Positions 1-7,877 of a DNA stretch of 22,761 nucleotides are shown one piece after another. The notes below the pieces were generated by a model that saw only the letters and a program-made list of their open reading frames with translations, was not told the DNA's origin and searched no databases. The first letter of the stretch is position 1, and the number at the start of each line of letters is the position of its first letter. The position numbers and the translations under genes are program-made. The DNA comes from an uncultured Bacteroidales bacterium (lineage in GTDB: Bacteria > Bacteroidota > Bacteroidia > Bacteroidales > UBA932): NCBI GenBank assembly GCA_934725285.1, contig CAKVBK010000023.1, positions 1-22,761 on the forward strand, read 5' to 3'.

Positions 1-4
1 GATT

Positions 5-1579
5 ATGGAGGCGAAAAGGATAAGGTACCCGATCGGGGTGCAGACGTTTGAGAAGATAATTGAAGGGGATTATCTCTACATCGACAAGACGGGATTCATT
101 CACGATTTGGCGATGAATTATTCTTACGTTTTCCTGAGCCGTCCGAGGCGTTTCGGGAAGTCACTGCTGTCATCCACGATCCATAGTTACTTTGAGGGGG
201 AGAAGGAACTGTTCGAGGGTCTTGAGGCCGGGAGACTCAAGAAAGAATGGACACGGCATCCTGTGTTCCACTTCGACATGTCCACGGCGAAGCATCTGAA
301 CGAGGAGCAGTTACTCAGGACGCTGTCCTATAAACTGGACGAGTGCGAAGGCATATACGGAAAAGGCGACGGCATCTCTGAGGATGACATAAACGCACGC
401 TTTGAACGCCTTGTGAAAGCGGCTGTCGAACAGACCGGCGAGAAGGCCGTCATAATAATCGATGAATATGACGCCCCGCTGCTGGACGTGATGAACGACA
501 AGGAGCGGCTTGTTTCTATGCGGCAGATAATGAGGAACTTCTACAGCCCCATCAAAAGTCTGGATCCTTATCTTCGGTTCGTGTTCATCACTGGGATAAA
601 CAAGTTCGCCCAGCTCAGCATATTCAGTGAGCTGAACAACCTGCAGAACATCTCGATGATGCCGAAATATTCAGCGATCTGCGGAATCTCGCAGTCGGAG
701 CTTGAGAGGGATATGTCCGAGTCCGTGAATATCCTTGCGGACAAGCAGGGAATCTCTTACGAGGAGGCTTTGGGGCAGCTCAAGTACAACTACGACGGCT
801 ACCATTTCAGCCACGAGTCTGAGGACATCTATAACCCGTTCAGCCTGATTAAATGCCTTGATGCGCAGGACTTTGGATCCTATTGGTTCGAGACCGGGAC
901 ACCGACATTTCTGGTGGAATGGCTGATGAGATCGCATATTGACGAGACCGCTCTTGACCGTATGTCCTCGATCCCTGCCGCGGCATTTGACATCTCCCCG
1001 GAAATCAGTAACAGCCCTCTTCCGGTCTTGTACCAGACTGGCTATCTGACGATCAAGGATTATAATTCAAGAACTAAGCTTTACACTCTCGGTTACCCGA
1101 ACGAGGAGGTGCGTATCGGTTTCTCCCAATGTTTGCTGGCCGGCTACAACCGGGACACTTCCGCCGGACCGATTTTCGTGGCTCAGTTTTTCACGGCCAT
1201 GGACAACGGTGACATCAACGAGGCTTTGACGCTCCTCCAGTCCTTTATGGCCGGAATTCCGTATGATCTGGAGAATAAGACCGAAAAACATTATCAGACG
1301 ATAATATACCTGGTTTACACATTGTTGGGTTATTACATCAAGTCCGAGGTCAAGTCCGCTATAGGCCGAGCCGATGCCGTCTGCCAAACCAAGGACTGCG
1401 TCTATGTCTTCGAGTTCAAGGTGGACGGCTCCGCCGAGGAGGCGCTGAGGCAGATTGACGAGAAAGGGTACCTGATTCCGTACAGGCTCGAAGGTGAGAC
1501 AAAAAGGCTTGTCAAGGTCGGCGTGAACATCTCGACAGCCACCCGCACACTCGACTCTTGGAAGGTAACCGAAGAATGA
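5..1579 (+). CDS. AAA-ATPase-like / PD-(D/E)XK nuclease family protein
   Basis: A 524-residue cytoplasmic protein of the AAA-ATPase-like plus PD-(D/E)XK (DUF1703-type) family, whose cellular role is unknown. The N-terminus carries the family signature: YPIGVQTFEKI (residues 8-18), then YIDKT. A Walker A-like loop, SRPRRFGKSLL (45-55), and a Walker B strand, VIIIDEYD (149-156), mark the P-loop ATPase part. The C-terminus has a nuclease-like core: Asp457 in GRAD, then E470-F-K472, followed by an AEEAL-Q-I helix. All key positions appear intact and the length is normal for the family. The first ATG lies four bases into the window and fits the usual family start, so the gene is probably complete, although upstream signals are not visible. 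It is convergent with the fimbrillin unit at 1635. Members of this family occur in many near-identical copies in Bacteroidales genomes; whether they are defence, selfish or regulatory genes is unsettled. Confidence 0.9.
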   Translation: MEAKRIRYPIGVQTFEKIIEGDYLYIDKTGFIHDLAMNYSYVFLSRPRRFGKSLLSSTIHSYFEGEKELFEGLEAGRLKKEWTRHPVFHFDMSTAKHLNEEQLLRTLSYKLDECEGIYGKGDGISEDDINARFERLVKAAVEQTGEKAVIIIDEYDAPLLDVMNDKERLVSMRQIMRNFYSPIKSLDPYLRFVFITGINKFAQLSIFSELNNLQNISMMPKYSAICGISQSELERDMSESVNILADKQGISYEEALGQLKYNYDGYHFSHESEDIYNPFSLIKCLDAQDFGSYWFETGTPTFLVEWLMRSHIDETALDRMSSIPAAAFDISPEISNSPLPVLYQTGYLTIKDYNSRTKLYTLGYPNEEVRIGFSQCLLAGYNRDTSAGPIFVAQFFTAMDNGDINEALTLLQSFMAGIPYDLENKTEKHYQTIIYLVYTLLGYYIKSEVKSAIGRADAVCQTKDCVYVFEFKVDGSAEEALRQIDEKGYLIPYRLEGETKRLVKVGVNISTATRTLDSWKVTEE

Positions 1580-1604
1580 TATGTGATATAATATTACAAT
1601 TGAC

Positions 1605-1623
1605 GCAGGCCAAAATGGTCTGC
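1605..1623. terminator. Short hairpin between convergent genes
   Basis: A 7-bp stem (GCAGGCC / GGTCTGC, one G-U pair) with a 5-nt A-rich loop sits between the stop codons at 1579 and 1635. It could terminate either gene, but the stem is short and no clean T-run follows on either strand. Confidence 0.35.
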
Positions 1624-1634
1624 TTCGGTTTGCT

Positions 1635-3836
1635 TTAATTTGAGGATTCTCTTACGCAACGGACAGGATTGGCTTCCCATTTGTTTTTTCCTCCTATTAC
1701 TAAAACGTCTATCTTTCCACTGTTACCAGCAGCACCCCCGGCAATATCCTCATCTTTCCAAACGTAATTTCCTATTTCAAATGCTTGAGCACTATGGCTG
1801 TTTGATGTAGGTGCACTATAATAGTATGACGTAGTCCCCATAAAATCGCATAATTCCCCATCTCCGGCGAATCTATACCCAGTCATCGGGTAATATGACC
1901 CTTCCGTGTCTGAAACGTTGGCTTTGAAATAATAGCCATTCTCGTACTTAGGCTTATAACGCTCGACTGTTCCGCTAAGGAAACTCGTTGTGATGCAGTT
2001 GAGCTTTTCTTCAATCTGGCCTTTGTTCATATCGCCTTTAAGAGTGGCTGAACCACTCGTAGGAACTACGAAACCTGTGAAAGTAAATTGATTAGCAATT
2101 CTATATCCTGCCGGGCACGGGTCATAGATTGTTTTATTATTTGTCCATCCCGCACCTGCTCCCTTATTTGACAATTGACCGTCTGAAGACCAAGTAAACT
2201 GATTTTTGGTATTTGTATCGCCCCATAAATAGTCGTTGTTCTCTGCCAACCAATCACTGACAGATAGATTCTTATATCCGCTGATAAGATAGTCTGGCCG
2301 TAGAATACTTGCAGCGATAGTCGCTTCTGAAGCCTCGGTAGGCGCATAGGCATTATAACTCTTGCTGATGTCCTTAGCCACCCCGTCCACATAGTAAGTA
2401 GAACTGTTAGGGAACGGATCCTTGCGTCCCCACTGGTAGAGCGTGGTGTAGTACGATGTCTTTGACCAGGCTCCAAGAGTACGGTCCATCACTGTGAATG
2501 TCGCTCCGGCTTGGTTCGTGACCACGTCATCTGTAGGCAGTTCGTCACCGACACCCCAGATGTGCCAGCTCCAAAGAATATCCCCGGTGCAGTTCTCGCC
2601 GCTGTAGACGGCGATCATAGCGTTGCCTACATTGCCGTTGGCGATGTAGCTCACTTTGCCGTCAGCATAGGTTACATCACCGATGAAGTTCTCTGTGTCC
2701 TGCCACAGCAATTTGGCGGATTTCGGGGCGATGGTGGCAGAAGATGTGTGGAATCCAGCACCAGTGATGATTCCTTCGTCACCGTTGCCGATAGTGGTTG
2801 CCGAGAATGAATGCGTACCCGTTGTTGTTATCATATAACAGTTAGCCGTCTCGCCAGTCTCAGGCCCCGGATCAGGAGTCTCTGGTAACAACTCCTCGGT
2901 CACAGCGACAGTATTAGACGCATTATTGAACACTGATGCGTTCAAAGGAACGACATAGTAATAACCTGTCTCGAAATCGCAAAGTGCCTTGGTGGTCAAC
3001 TGTATCGAGCAATGAGTCGTCTTAATGTCAATAATCAATTCCTGCCCCGACTGCGCGCCTGGAGCCACAACAGCGTAGGCGATCACCGAACCGTTCAGAA
3101 GAGGAGTCTCCGAGAGGTTCATTTTGACCTCTCCCGAAGTCGTGGTTCCAGCCTTGAGGGCCATAGGCGATGCCGTCAGGTCGTAGGTGTAGTCGCCAGT
3201 CAGAGCCACCTGCGAACTCATTGAGATGTACTGAACCTTCTCGTCTTCCGGCAATGTGAGACTTTCGCCAATGCCCGACTTGATGCAGCTTTTGATGTCA
3301 TCGAGATTGATCTCAAATCGGAGCAACACACCAAGTTGTTGCATATTGCATTTGAAACTTCCATCACTCAATTCAGTGATTTTGCCGGAAGCCTTGAAAT
3401 CATATTCAGCGATGGAAGATGTCCCTGAATATTCCTGAGTAGATGGAATATTCACAGGAATCGCATTCTTGTCGGTTGCCGCCGCACTGTAAGGGTAGTA
3501 GGCATATTCAGGTGTCTCGCCGTCGGCAAGTTCTCCCTTGAAGCCTGTCTCTCTGATCGGGTAGGTGTTTGTGCTGGTGAAAGGTTCGTTGGTGGTCGTG
3601 CCGCTGCCGAAGACACCGATCTTGTCACCGACACTCCAGTTCATCGCGATGGCGCCATTGTCCAGTACATCTCCGACAACGGAGCGTGTCCTGTCTCCGG
3701 TGAAATCCTCCTGGATCCCAAAAATCACGACTTCCTTCGTGGAGCCCGCTTCCGGCAGAGCCTCCCTCTGTGAACAGCCAAGCGCACCGGCGAAAACCGG
3801 CACGCTCAGCAGCAATCGATAAAAATGCAAGTTCAT
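1635..3836 (-). CDS. Fimbrillin-like lipoprotein with FISUMP/lectin-like C-terminus
   Basis: A 733-residue predicted lipoprotein: a short hydrophobic signal and lipobox AGALGC (Cys21). Residues about 35-300 resemble the Mfa-like fimbrillin domain, with WSVGDKIGVFG (67-77), YYPYSAA and IPSTQEY (130-136). A Pro/Glu linker (318-326) is followed by a region seen in many Bacteroidales surface proteins, containing GNAMIAVYS and ILWSWHIWG (420-428). The C-terminal part (about 445-733) has WGRKDPFP, YDPCPAGYR (571-579) and the ending NPVRCVRE, typical of FISUMP/DUF1566-like, C-type-lectin-related domains. It is the last gene of the unit with the 977-residue lipoprotein, 14 bp downstream of it. A surface adhesin or pilus-tip role is inferred. 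The C-terminal third is visibly richer in A+T than the N-terminal two-thirds, suggesting domain exchange. Confidence 0.82.
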   Translation of the reverse strand: MNLHFYRLLLSVPVFAGALGCSQREALPEAGSTKEVVIFGIQEDFTGDRTRSVVGDVLDNGAIAMNWSVGDKIGVFGSGTTTNEPFTSTNTYPIRETGFKGELADGETPEYAYYPYSAAATDKNAIPVNIPSTQEYSGTSSIAEYDFKASGKITELSDGSFKCNMQQLGVLLRFEINLDDIKSCIKSGIGESLTLPEDEKVQYISMSSQVALTGDYTYDLTASPMALKAGTTTSGEVKMNLSETPLLNGSVIAYAVVAPGAQSGQELIIDIKTTHCSIQLTTKALCDFETGYYYVVPLNASVFNNASNTVAVTEELLPETPDPGPETGETANCYMITTTGTHSFSATTIGNGDEGIITGAGFHTSSATIAPKSAKLLWQDTENFIGDVTYADGKVSYIANGNVGNAMIAVYSGENCTGDILWSWHIWGVGDELPTDDVVTNQAGATFTVMDRTLGAWSKTSYYTTLYQWGRKDPFPNSSTYYVDGVAKDISKSYNAYAPTEASEATIAASILRPDYLISGYKNLSVSDWLAENNDYLWGDTNTKNQFTWSSDGQLSNKGAGAGWTNNKTIYDPCPAGYRIANQFTFTGFVVPTSGSATLKGDMNKGQIEEKLNCITTSFLSGTVERYKPKYENGYYFKANVSDTEGSYYPMTGYRFAGDGELCDFMGTTSYYYSAPTSNSHSAQAFEIGNYVWKDEDIAGGAAGNSGKIDVLVIGGKNKWEANPVRCVRESSN

Positions 3837-3850
3837 TTTATGAATATGTT

Positions 3851-6784
3851 TTATTGGATTATGTTCCCTCCATTCCCGTAGGTGTTCGAGTTCTTGTCCG
3901 TCTCATCCGCGCCCGATGTGTCCGGGGTGGCATCGCGCACGCAACGGAGTATGAATGAATCATATTTCGAGGTTGACTTATAGTCTGTTGTAAGATTGCT
4001 TCCGTTTTTGTAATAGACCATATTAAAGTCTGTATCAGGTCTATTATATTTACTTTTGGCCGCCGTATTTTCTGTTAGCTCAACATATTTAAACATTAAC
4101 GTAAATTCTTTCTCATTCGGAATGCGCCACTTATGTAGATCTGACTCATCGGCCTCTTCTGAATAGTAGTTTTGGCACCATTCTCCAGATTTAACCTCAT
4201 CAACGGTAAATACACTTTTTGTGGTGGTAGAAGTTCCGTCGATGATTTTCGCAGTCAGATCTTTTGATGCAATTTTAAAGGCTTGCGGGAGTCTGTCAGT
4301 GCTTTCTCCTCTGAAGTGCTCTGAGTATTCACCTGAAATTTCACTTGATCTGATGCTATTATTGTCTAAACCTGTCACACTTACAACCATCGTCTCAGAG
4401 TTGTAGGATGAAATTTCGCTCACGGTTCCGCTTGTGTTTTTAAGTGAACGTATGCAGCGAACCTTAGGCGTTCCACTATATGAACTATTATATGCTCCAT
4501 ACGCTGACCCTTCATCGGCCCACCAGACATTTACGGCACGCGTACTATTCCAATAGTTATTCTGGCTTCCTTTTTCGGTTTGCATCTCAATGCGAGCTGA
4601 CTCAGGTAGTGAATTCATTCCGAACCAAAAGGCCGTGCATTGATCCACTGCGGGTAGATACCACTTTAGTTCGCTGTCATCAATAACCCCATCTCCGTTT
4701 TCATCCCTGTTTCTGGATAGGCACTGATATATCGCATATTTCCCGTATGCAGACAGTGCTGTACTTGGTATCTCTGACTGAGTTGACGTGTAGCCAAGAT
4801 ATTCGCCATTAATGTAACGTGACCAGTTTGTGTTGCTTATGGCATTTTTGAGGTTATTGTACCCATTTAGCCTTTCTGAACCACCTGATGTTATTCCAAA
4901 CGTAGAGGTTGCGGCGGTTTCATCAACTTGTTCAACTCCATACGGATTGTCAACATCCATGTTGAAGAATGACTTTATCGACCTTTGCTGGATTGAGAAC
5001 ACCACGTTGCCTGTGTACGTGCTATGCTCGTCCGAACTTTTGTCAATGCCTTGGAATGCGATTGTGATCGAACGATCATCAGAGTTGATGAAATTTCTGA
5101 GCTCGGCACTTTTGTCAGCGGCATTTGAGACTTTGTCTTCATAGTAATATTCATTGACATAAGCCGTTGTGTAAATGTATCCATCTGATACCAAGAAGTG
5201 TCCATAGACTCCATCGCTGAGTGTTCCTGCTTTATTTATCTCATCAAGCAATTCGAATATGCTCAATGAACGGCTTGATATGCTGGTTCCATCAGTAATC
5301 ACGTTGAATTCTGTCGTACTTGCAGGTAAAGCGAACCTTATCCAATTGTAGTCTAGCGTAGACAGGTCCTTGCTGTCTATATCTTTCATTTCGACAATCT
5401 CATTGCTGCTGTATGGTGTATTGAGCATCACTGTGTAGCCGTCAAGTTTGCCTGTGTCCGGTATCTTGATTTTCAACAGGACATTCTCAAAATGGGCATC
5501 AAGCCTGATGTTGAATGATTCCGTATTATATCCGGTGATGTTTCCTTCGGCTCCGTGTTGGTAGGTTTCGCCGCTTTCATCCTTCTTTTGAGCCTCTGCG
5601 ATAATCTTGTTCACTCCGTTGACAGTGATATTGTATGTGTAATGGTAGTTTCGCCTTGTTGTGAAATTACCATTGGATTCTCCGCTGTTCGAAAAGTCCC
5701 CAAGGTGAATTGTGTATGTCACTTCTCCAAAGTACGAGGCGTCCTTGTACTGCCCTTTTACAATTATATATGTACCGTTTTCCGGAGCATATTCAAAAGA
5801 GTTGTAGTTGTTCGAAAGTCTCTTCTCTCGATAATTATATGCCCAGCCATTCGCAGGTGATTTAACTGCTGTTTGAACATTTTCCGGCATATAAAATTCA
5901 ATCTTATTATTTACAACAGCCAATTTTTCTCCTTCAGAGTGTGAATGGAATGCCTCTCCTTCTGAACTTCCTTTGTAACCAAGCGAGCACGTTACTCCTT
6001 CAGCATCCCCATCATTGGTCCATCCGTCTCTTTCAATAAGTGTTGATGACCTTGAATATTGATGAATGCTGTATGTCTCTGGTGTAAAGGTGATATTTTT
6101 ACTACCAGTTTTAAAATTAAATGTAACCTTAGCCACAATTCTTCTTAGGTGTATGACTCCAGTCAATGTGCAGGTTTCATCTTCCTTATCGCTATATTCT
6201 AGTGTAAGAGATCCATCATCCCCAAAATTGCCGCTCTTGCAATATTTTCCTGTCATTAATATGGCGTTTTCTACTATATCGATTTCCCTGTCCGCCTTTA
6301 ACACACAGTAATCGAGAAATTCTGATTGATTCATCAGTTCCACTTTGGACATATCAATTTTGCAGAAGGATTTATCATAGTTCGCGATGGCATAGAGGTA
6401 CCAGTTGCCAGTCGTGATGCCTTTTCCGGCAACATTGAGGTTCACGGTGTACTTATAGTTTGTGCTTGTGGATGATGCGCTTCCTGTCGGGAGCATTGTC
6501 GGGGTTCCCATCTGGTCCTTATCGACATAGACGACGACCGGTTTGTCATTCGTCCCGGCCTTGTAGAACAGCAAAGCCATATTCTGGACATTTGTCTCCA
6601 CCTCGGCGCTTGCCCTGGTCACTGCGATCACATCGTCGCTCGGGGCGGACAGATTGAGTTTTATCGAATTTACAGGAAGGCCTTCAACCACATCCTTTCC
6701 CGTGTTATTCTGTTCTTTTTCACAGGCTGTGAATCCGACGAGCGCAGTAAGCGCCAATGCTATGCTTAAAATAGTCTTTTTCAT
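3851..6784 (-). CDS. Large DUF4906-like fimbrillin-type lipoprotein with EF-hand loop
   Basis: A 977-residue lipoprotein with signal MKKTILSIALALTALVGFTAC (lipobox GFTAC, Cys21). The N-terminal half is beta-rich and fimbrillin-like: NGNWYLYAIAN-type motif near 126-135, a helix-strand HLRRIVAKVTF at 212-222, and RRNYHYTYNITVNGV (377-391), which resembles DUF4906 proteins. The C-terminal half has a perfect 12-residue EF-hand calcium loop (Asp693, Asn695, Asp697, Asp701, Glu704) running into LKWYLPAVDQ, and two FISUMP-like endings (PKVRCIRS at 773-780; FILRCVRD near 950) with KWRIPNEKEF (885-894) in between. It is second in a minus-strand unit, 9 bp after the 58-residue peptide and 14 bp before the 733-residue lipoprotein. 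A large outer-surface adhesin is inferred. The central and C-terminal parts are AT-richer than the signal-proximal part. Confidence 0.82.
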   Translation of the reverse strand: MKKTILSIALALTALVGFTACEKEQNNTGKDVVEGLPVNSIKLNLSAPSDDVIAVTRASAEVETNVQNMALLFYKAGTNDKPVVVYVDKDQMGTPTMLPTGSASSTSTNYKYTVNLNVAGKGITTGNWYLYAIANYDKSFCKIDMSKVELMNQSEFLDYCVLKADREIDIVENAILMTGKYCKSGNFGDDGSLTLEYSDKEDETCTLTGVIHLRRIVAKVTFNFKTGSKNITFTPETYSIHQYSRSSTLIERDGWTNDGDAEGVTCSLGYKGSSEGEAFHSHSEGEKLAVVNNKIEFYMPENVQTAVKSPANGWAYNYREKRLSNNYNSFEYAPENGTYIIVKGQYKDASYFGEVTYTIHLGDFSNSGESNGNFTTRRNYHYTYNITVNGVNKIIAEAQKKDESGETYQHGAEGNITGYNTESFNIRLDAHFENVLLKIKIPDTGKLDGYTVMLNTPYSSNEIVEMKDIDSKDLSTLDYNWIRFALPASTTEFNVITDGTSISSRSLSIFELLDEINKAGTLSDGVYGHFLVSDGYIYTTAYVNEYYYEDKVSNAADKSAELRNFINSDDRSITIAFQGIDKSSDEHSTYTGNVVFSIQQRSIKSFFNMDVDNPYGVEQVDETAATSTFGITSGGSERLNGYNNLKNAISNTNWSRYINGEYLGYTSTQSEIPSTALSAYGKYAIYQCLSRNRDENGDGVIDDSELKWYLPAVDQCTAFWFGMNSLPESARIEMQTEKGSQNNYWNSTRAVNVWWADEGSAYGAYNSSYSGTPKVRCIRSLKNTSGTVSEISSYNSETMVVSVTGLDNNSIRSSEISGEYSEHFRGESTDRLPQAFKIASKDLTAKIIDGTSTTTKSVFTVDEVKSGEWCQNYYSEEADESDLHKWRIPNEKEFTLMFKYVELTENTAAKSKYNRPDTDFNMVYYKNGSNLTTDYKSTSKYDSFILRCVRDATPDTSGADETDKNSNTYGNGGNIIQ

Positions 6785-6793
6785 CTTTTTCAG

Positions 6794-6970
6794 TTAATCA
6801 AATGATATTTCGTTGCCAATCTCGTCCCAATCGTCAACCTCGACGTTCGGGTTCTCTGTCTTGATGGTCTTCACATCACTTCCTGCGCAGACGGCGCTTT
6901 CGACGTCAATCCTCACCGCCCGGGTCTCGGGGGCGAGGTAGTCTCTCCTGATTTTTGTGATTCTCTTCAT
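6794..6970 (-). CDS. Small 58-aa peptide with V-C-A-G-S motif
   Basis: A short reading frame of 58 residues starting MKRITKIRRDYLAP and ending GNEISFD. It has a basic N-terminus, a YLAPET then VRIDVE strand, an AVCAGS motif (residues 26-31) and an acidic, Trp-containing tail (EVDDWDE). There is no signal peptide. It is the first gene of the minus-strand unit, only 9 bp before the 977-residue lipoprotein, and follows a perfect hairpin by 20 bp. A second peptide with the same plan lies at 16905-17090, also directly in front of a fimbrillin-type lipoprotein; that repeated context supports it being a real gene. I do not know its function. Such short proteins are common in Bacteroidales beside fimbrillin genes. 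Confidence 0.72.
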   Translation of the reverse strand: MKRITKIRRDYLAPETRAVRIDVESAVCAGSDVKTIKTENPNVEVDDWDEIGNEISFD

Positions 6971-6990
6971 GTCAGTCTCTTTCGTTTCGC

Positions 6991-7019
6991 TTTTTGCTAA
7001 AGGGCGCCTTTAGCAAAAA
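6991..7019. promoter_or_regulatory. Perfect 13-bp inverted repeat upstream of the fimbrillin unit
   Basis: Arms TTTTTGCTAAAGG and CCTTTAGCAAAAA flank a 3-nt GCG loop, 20 bp upstream of the 58-residue peptide gene. A related 29-nt sequence (24 of 29 positions identical) lies at 18411-18439, upstream of the OmpA gene. An operator, or an RNA hairpin in the leader, are both possible. Confidence 0.55.
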
Positions 7020-7056
7020 TTCTGAGGCATTATTCATAACGGATTAATGAATCCAA

Positions 7057-7497
7057 AATGTCACCGTAGGGTGTCGCGCGGCTCTCTTGGGCAACGAATA
7101 TGGCGGGAAACGTCACCGTAGGGTGTAGCGCGGCACTCTTGGGCAACGAATATGGCGGGAAACGTCACCGTAGGGTGTAGCGCGGCACTCTTGGGCAACG
7201 AATATGGCGAAAACGTCGCCGTAGGGTGTAGCGCGGCACTCTTGGGCAACGAATATGGCGAAAAACGTCGCCGTAGGGTGTTGCGCGGCACTCTTGGGCA
7301 ACAAAAAAGGCGGAAAACGTCACCGTAGGATGTCGCGCGGCTCTCTTGGGCAACGAAATATGCGGGAAACGTCACCGTAGGGTGTTGCGCGGCACTCTTG
7401 GGCAACAAAAAAGGCGGAAAACGTCACCGTAGGGTGTCGCACGGCTCTCTTGGACAACGAATATGGCGGAAAACGTCGCCGTAGGGTGACGCGTGTA
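7057..7497. repeat. Intact 52-bp tandem repeat array, nine units
   Basis: The anchor GTC(A/G)CCGTAGG recurs at 7060, 7112, 7164, 7215, 7267, 7319, 7371, 7423 and 7475: spacing is 52 bp with a single 51-bp step. Units also share GGGCAACGAATATGGCG or a close variant. Eight units are full and the ninth is cut short. Because 52 is not a multiple of three, all frames stay open across the array, giving ORFs of up to 115 codons that are artefacts. There are no unique spacers, so it is not CRISPR. It fills the gap between two divergently transcribed units. Confidence 0.95.
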
Positions 7498-7877
7498 TAT
7501 CTGGATTTGCGCACCGCTGGAAAAAACACAGTGTGAGAAATGTTGCATCAATAATCAAGCGGAGAAGTTATCACTCTATTGTGCGTTTTTGATTTTTTCT
7601 GTAAATTGCCGGAAATTATCAGTGAGGTTGGTTGAATACGCCTTCATAACTTAACTGCTTTATGATTTTAAAGTTATGGAATATATTCAACTACTTGACT
7701 GATAATTAATCGTTTATAGGCTTATCATGTTTTAGGCTCATGGACTTTAGGTTTGCTGACCACTAAAGGCAATGACAAGAGATTCCATTGCCGGATTCAA
7801 GCATAAAGCGCATAGTCACTATGATTTGCTCATTGCAAAAATAGTTTGTTAATATATTCATAACTAATATTTGTAAA
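7498..7877 (+). other. AT-rich leader region of the phospholipase gene
   Basis: About 380 bp without a gene. It holds the 94-bp inverted-repeat element at 7614-7707, a 7-bp hairpin GGCAATG / CATTGCC at 7768-7792, and AT-rich sequence up to the start at 7878. A loose -7-like TAATATTTG is at 7866-7874 (one base longer than TAnnTTTG). No convincing full promoter was found. Confidence 0.5.
7614..7707. repeat. 94-bp cruciform-like inverted-repeat element
   Basis: Three perfectly paired segments in nested order: AATTATCAGT (7614-7623) with ACTGATAATT (7698-7707), GTTGAATA (7631-7638) with TATTCAAC (7684-7691), and CATAACTT (7645-7652) with AAGTTATG (7671-7678). They are separated by near-symmetric internal loops of 5-7 nt and capped by an 18-nt loop. 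The form fits a small palindromic mobile element (MITE-like) or a structured RNA in the leader of the downstream phospholipase gene. Confidence 0.75.

Noticed and set aside
1635..6784. Diversity-generating retroelement targets (lectin-like C-termini ending in VRCVRE)
   Set aside because: The domains resemble known targets, but no reverse transcriptase gene or near-repeat of the 3' end is in the window; one could lie outside.
7061..7529. Several overlapping minus-strand ORFs of 62-115 codons with repeated PKSAA/ATPYGD peptides
   Set aside because: They arise from the 52-bp array, which lacks stops in several frames; the peptide repeat cycles through all three frames and there is no domain or signal.
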